62,981 nucleotides of DNA, taken from NCBI GenBank assembly GCA_900318775.1, contig ONLY01000020.1, positions 1-62,981 on the forward strand, given 5' to 3'. The translations under genes were made by a program, and so were the position numbers. The notes below the pieces were generated by a model, which was not told the DNA's origin, did not search any database, and saw only the letters and a program-made list of their open reading frames with translations. This document shows, piece after piece, positions 60,185 to 62,981 of this stretch. Each line of letters begins with the position of its first letter. Positions within the stretch are counted from its first letter, which is position 1. Source of the stretch: an uncultured Prevotellaceae bacterium (GTDB taxonomy: Bacteria > Bacteroidota > Bacteroidia > Bacteroidales > Bacteroidaceae).

Positions 60185-61456
60185 ATGCAGCCATTAGCAG
60201 AAAGATTGCGTCCGCAGACACTGGACGAGTATATCGGGCAGAAGCACCTTGTGGGCGAGGGAGCGGTGATACGCCGAATGATTGAGCAGAAGCGTATCTC
60301 GTCATTCATCCTGTGGGGGCCTCCTGGAGTGGGGAAGACCACACTGGCGAATATCATCGCCAAAACCTTGGATGTGCCCTTCTTTACGCTGAGCGCTGTC
60401 ACATCGGGTGTGAAGGATGTGCGTGAGGTGATAGAGAAGGCAAAGGCCTCGTCGTTCTTTGGCAATGTGCGAGGTGGCGTGTCGCCCATCTTGTTCATCG
60501 ACGAAATACACCGTTTCTCGAAGTCGCAGCAAGATAGTTTGTTGGGGGCTGTGGAGCAGGGAACGGTAACGCTGATTGGCGCTACAACGGAGAATCCTTC
60601 ATTCGAGGTGATTCGTCCGCTGCTGAGCCGTTGCCAAGTGTATGTGCTGAAGAGCCTTGAGGTGGAAGATTTGCAAGGTTTGCTTGAGCATGCCTTGAAG
60701 ACGGATGTGTTCCTGAAAGAGCGGGAAATAGACGTGCAGGAAACAACTGCTATGATGCGATATAGTGGAGGGGATGCTCGAAAGTTCTTGAATATCCTTG
60801 AATTGGTAACAGAAACATCTTCAATCATAAACGATGAAATCGTTACAGAGACACTTCAGCAGAATCCGCTGGCTTATGACAAGGACGGGGAGATGCACTA
60901 TGACATCATTTCTGCCTTCATCAAGAGCATCAGAGGAAGTGACCCTGACGCTGCCATATACTATTTGGCACGCATGATTGAAGGTGGTGAAGACCCTATC
61001 TTTATCGCCCGTCGTCTGGTCATTTCTGCCAGTGAGGATATAGGACTGGCCAACCCCAATGCATTACTATTGGCAAATGCGGCTTTCGATACAGTATCGA
61101 AGATTGGCATGCCTGAAGGACGCATCCCTTTGGCGGAAGCAACGGTTTATCTGGCCACATCCCCAAAGAGCAACTCGGCTTATGAGGCCATCAACGCTGC
61201 CCTGGGATATGTAAAGGAAACTGGCAACCTGCCAGTTCCGCTTCATTTGCGCAATGCGCCCACCAAACTTATGTCCCAACTGGGATATGGTAAGGATTAT
61301 AAGTATGCGCATGCCTATGAGGGCAACTTTGTGCAGCAGCAATTCTTGCCCGACGGCGCCACAGAGGCCCGCTTCTGGCATCCACAGGGGAATGCTTCGG
61401 AAAACAAGCTTCACGAACGAATGAAGCAATTGTGGGGTGAACGCTTTGAAAAGTGA
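60185..61456 (+). CDS. rarA: Replication-associated recombination protein A (MgsA/RarA)
   Basis: 423 residues. An AAA+ ATPase of the clamp-loader-like class acting at stalled forks, as a tetramer with SSB. Start MQPLAERLRPQTLDEYIGQK is typical; Walker A WGPPGVGKTT (about 40-49), Walker B LFIDEIHRFSKSQQD, sensor 1 GATTENPSFE, arginine finger SRC, then the MgsA tetramerisation domain (SIRGSDPDAAIYYLARMIEG). The 91-bp gap upstream shows no clear promoter box. Confidence 0.96.
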   Translation: MQPLAERLRPQTLDEYIGQKHLVGEGAVIRRMIEQKRISSFILWGPPGVGKTTLANIIAKTLDVPFFTLSAVTSGVKDVREVIEKAKASSFFGNVRGGVSPILFIDEIHRFSKSQQDSLLGAVEQGTVTLIGATTENPSFEVIRPLLSRCQVYVLKSLEVEDLQGLLEHALKTDVFLKEREIDVQETTAMMRYSGGDARKFLNILELVTETSSIINDEIVTETLQQNPLAYDKDGEMHYDIISAFIKSIRGSDPDAAIYYLARMIEGGEDPIFIARRLVISASEDIGLANPNALLLANAAFDTVSKIGMPEGRIPLAEATVYLATSPKSNSAYEAINAALGYVKETGNLPVPLHLRNAPTKLMSQLGYGKDYKYAHAYEGNFVQQQFLPDGATEARFWHPQGNASENKLHERMKQLWGERFEK

Positions 61457-61502
61457 AGTATTTCATTTCCGAAGGTTGAGTAAACCAAAAGCCGTTGAAA
61501 GA

Positions 61503-61539
61503 AAAAGCCCCGATTGTCATGATGACTCTCGGGGCTTTT
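61503..61539 (+). terminator. Bidirectional terminator
   Basis: AAAAGCCCCGA and TCGGGGCTTTT: perfect 11-bp arms between converging rarA and the 103-residue gene. Confidence 0.9.
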
Positions 61540-61568
61540 GTGTTTCTTGTATGTTCTGTGATTTTCCT

Positions 61569-61880
61569 TTAGAAAGCGCTTTCCATGTGGAAATATAGAC
61601 CTAAGCCATGTGCGTCTTCAATCTCGCTGGCGTAGATGTTGAAAGCGATGCGGATATGCTCTCGGTCTGCAAAAGGAACAGAGATGGTGGCATCAGCTTG
61701 AGAGTCGGAACCTGTCAGCGGTGTCACGATGGTCAGATTAAACGATTGAGAAGCTTGCTCAATAAAGCCTCCCAGCAAAGTGGTAGCATTGAGATCCTCT
61801 AGACGGTTTTCTACGCTGATGTGCACGGGAAACGGCATGGGTGATTGTTTTTTATCCATAGAAAGGTGCTTTTTTGTCAT
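61569..61880 (-). CDS. Hypothetical protein, 103 residues
   Basis: No family recognised. Cytosolic, with alternating strands and one helix (VHISVENRLEDLNATTLLGG, HIRIAFNIYASEIEDAHGLG). The start may be the ATG seven codons in (MDKKQSPMPF). It ends 29 bases before a strong terminator, which supports a real gene. Confidence 0.6.
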   Translation of the reverse strand: MTKKHLSMDKKQSPMPFPVHISVENRLEDLNATTLLGGFIEQASQSFNLTIVTPLTGSDSQADATISVPFADREHIRIAFNIYASEIEDAHGLGLYFHMESAF

Positions 61881-61930
61881 AAATAAGGTTAAAAATCCAT
61901 GCTTTCGTTTAGTGGCACGGTATTAACCCT

Positions 61931-61938
61931 TATCTTTG
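61931..61938 (+). promoter_or_regulatory. -7 element of the small membrane protein gene
   Basis: TATCTTTG, with TTTA (61908-61911) 19 bases upstream in place of TTTG; 30 bases before the ATG. Confidence 0.6.
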
Positions 61939-61968
61939 CATTTAATTTGGTGACAAAGGTAAGTATTT

Positions 61969-62172
61969 ATGCTGGAAACATTTGTTTTTTGTATCATAAT
62001 AATTGGCATAGCAATGCTTTTATTGAGTGTGCGAGTGCTCTTCAAGAAGAATGGACGTTTCGTGAAGACGCATGTAAGCCAGTCAAAGGCCATGCGTGAA
62101 CGTGGCATCACCTGTGTACAAAGTCAGGACTTTGCCATGCGCCACCAGTCGCCACATGCAATTAAAGAATAA
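61969..62172 (+). CDS. Small membrane protein of Bacteroidales, 67 residues
   Basis: A single N-terminal membrane helix (FVFCIIIIGIAMLLLSVRVL) followed by a basic cytosolic tail with FKKNGRFVKTHVSQSKAMRE and RGITCVQSQD containing a Cys. From memory this is a conserved short protein in Bacteroidales, with no known function. It lies 24 bases before the OmpH-like gene, so probably cotranscribed. Confidence 0.75.
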   Translation: MLETFVFCIIIIGIAMLLLSVRVLFKKNGRFVKTHVSQSKAMRERGITCVQSQDFAMRHQSPHAIKE

Positions 62173-62196
62173 AAAGAAAAGAAGAATATAACTAGT

Positions 62197-62829
62197 ATGA
62201 AGAAAATGACTACAAGGGTCCTCAGTGGACTGATGATGACAGCCCTTGCTGCATCAATGGTATCATGCAACAAGGCAGGTGAAGAAGCTCCAGAAGCTGC
62301 AGCCACGCCAACTAAAGTAGCTACACAAAAAGCTGCAGGCTACAAGATTGCTTACGTGCAGATTGACACGCTCACTTCTCAGTATCAGAAGTGCAAAGAT
62401 CTTGAAGACGAATTCACCAAGAAGCGTGCCAACGCAGAATCAACCATCAACGCCAAGGGCAAGACGTTCACGGCACAGATGCAGGAATTCAATCGCAAGT
62501 ATCAGAGCAACCAGTTCACTCAGCAGCAGTTCGAGGCAGAACAGGCCCGTTTGGCTAAGTTGCAGCAGGATTTGCAGGACTTGCAGGCACGTCTGAGCAA
62601 TTCGCTTCAGGAAGAGTACCAGAAAGAGTTCCAAGCGCTGACAGACACCATTCAGAATTTCACCAAGTCATATGCCAAGGAGAAAGGTTATGACTTCATC
62701 CTTTGCAAGTCGTCTGGTATTGACAATGTGCTCTATGCTAACGAAGCATACGATGTGACTGATGAAGTAGTGAAGGCACTCAATAAACGCTACTCAAAAC
62801 AACCATCCAAGAAGGACGCTAAGAAATAA
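62197..62829 (+). CDS. OmpH/Skp-family periplasmic lipoprotein
   Basis: 210 residues. Signal with lipobox (LAASMVSCNK), an Ala/Pro/Thr-rich linker, then the OmpH domain: KIAYVQIDTLTSQYQKCKDL, a long coiled coil (about 70-155) rich in Gln, Glu and Lys, and the closing strand GYDFILCKSSGIDNVLYAN. Skp-like proteins hold unfolded outer-membrane proteins in the periplasm; the lipid anchor is common in Bacteroidetes versions. Confidence 0.92.
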   Translation: MKKMTTRVLSGLMMTALAASMVSCNKAGEEAPEAAATPTKVATQKAAGYKIAYVQIDTLTSQYQKCKDLEDEFTKKRANAESTINAKGKTFTAQMQEFNRKYQSNQFTQQQFEAEQARLAKLQQDLQDLQARLSNSLQEEYQKEFQALTDTIQNFTKSYAKEKGYDFILCKSSGIDNVLYANEAYDVTDEVVKALNKRYSKQPSKKDAKK

Positions 62830-62944
62830 ACCAGGCAGCAATACAAAGGGTATTCAAGCCAACAATACGACAAAACAAAAAGCGGTAGTGTAAGTTGAAC
62901 TGTGTCAAGGCTATTGTCCTTTTTATATTAACCTCAGATGGGGG

Positions 62945-62963
62945 ACACGATTTTTAATCGTGT
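62945..62963. repeat. Short hairpin near the window end
   Basis: ACACGATT and AATCGTGT around a 3-base loop followed by TTTTCC. It may end a transcript or belong to a gene beyond the window. Bases 62830-62944 hold nothing recognised. Confidence 0.4.
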
Positions 62964-62981
62964 TTTCCAGATGAGGAGCCT

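Overview
The window reads as a chromosomal segment of a Bacteroidales bacterium, most likely Prevotellaceae (Prevotella/Segatella-like). The support is Bacteroidetes-type promoters (TTTG, about 20 bases, TAnnTTTG), a type III glutamine synthetase, DUF4837, DUF5686 and DUF1573 envelope proteins, a C-terminus resembling a type IX secretion signal, an OmpH-like lipoprotein and a trpB-E-G-D-C-F-A operon. No rRNA, tRNA or CRISPR array was seen.

Region 1 (1-4.2 kb) holds a small heat-shock protein, the 3' remnant of a dinB gene, a TauE-type permease, a candidate structured RNA ending in a terminator, an ATPase with DUF4143 behind striking inverted repeats, and 870 bp of gene-poor DNA with an 11-bp tandem repeat.

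Region 2 (4.2-18.4 kb) is the most unusual part. It is an accessory island of about 16 genes: a DUF2779 nuclease-like protein, a cytoplasmic BspA-type LRR protein, a PD-(D/E)XK protein, a MoxR-type AAA+ ATPase translationally coupled to a DUF2201-like VWA protein, a second AAA+ ATPase with a variant Walker B, and many small unknown proteins. Eight near-identical promoter-like elements (TTTGAATTTTTC, seven variable bases, GTGACTATATTA) sit 22-39 bases before genes or small ORFs throughout it. It therefore looks like one regulon, probably a stress or biological-conflict system built around MoxR-VWA. Duplications, tiny leader ORFs and a degraded gene show that it has been assembled piecemeal.

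Region 3 (18.6-32.6 kb, minus strand) holds AraC regulator-uxaA-nhaC, two secreted proteins and the trp operon. The trp operon begins with a 19-residue leader peptide containing three consecutive Trp codons followed by an intrinsic terminator, the classical layout for ribosome-mediated attenuation. trpA carries an in-frame palindromic insertion of about 120 bp.

Region 4 (32.7-50.3 kb) is mostly core: type III glutamine synthetase, a POT transporter, yidC, a DUF1573 protein, a compact eight-gene run rlmN-DUF4837-pdxA-flippase-like-ATP-grasp-CDP-alcohol phosphotransferase-HAD-DUF5686 that may include an uncharacterised envelope-lipid cassette, and glyA.

Region 5 (50.4-60.1 kb) is a second accessory/defence region: a DUF3791-DUF3990-DUF3791 putative toxin-antitoxin unit, a helicase remnant, DUF6078, a decayed GIY-YIG/T5orf172 gene, a type III restriction locus with a broken mod gene but intact res and an AlbA-domain gene between them, a TcmP fragment and an intact three-Cys (DUF5131) gene. 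Core genes rarA and an OmpH-like lipoprotein close the window.
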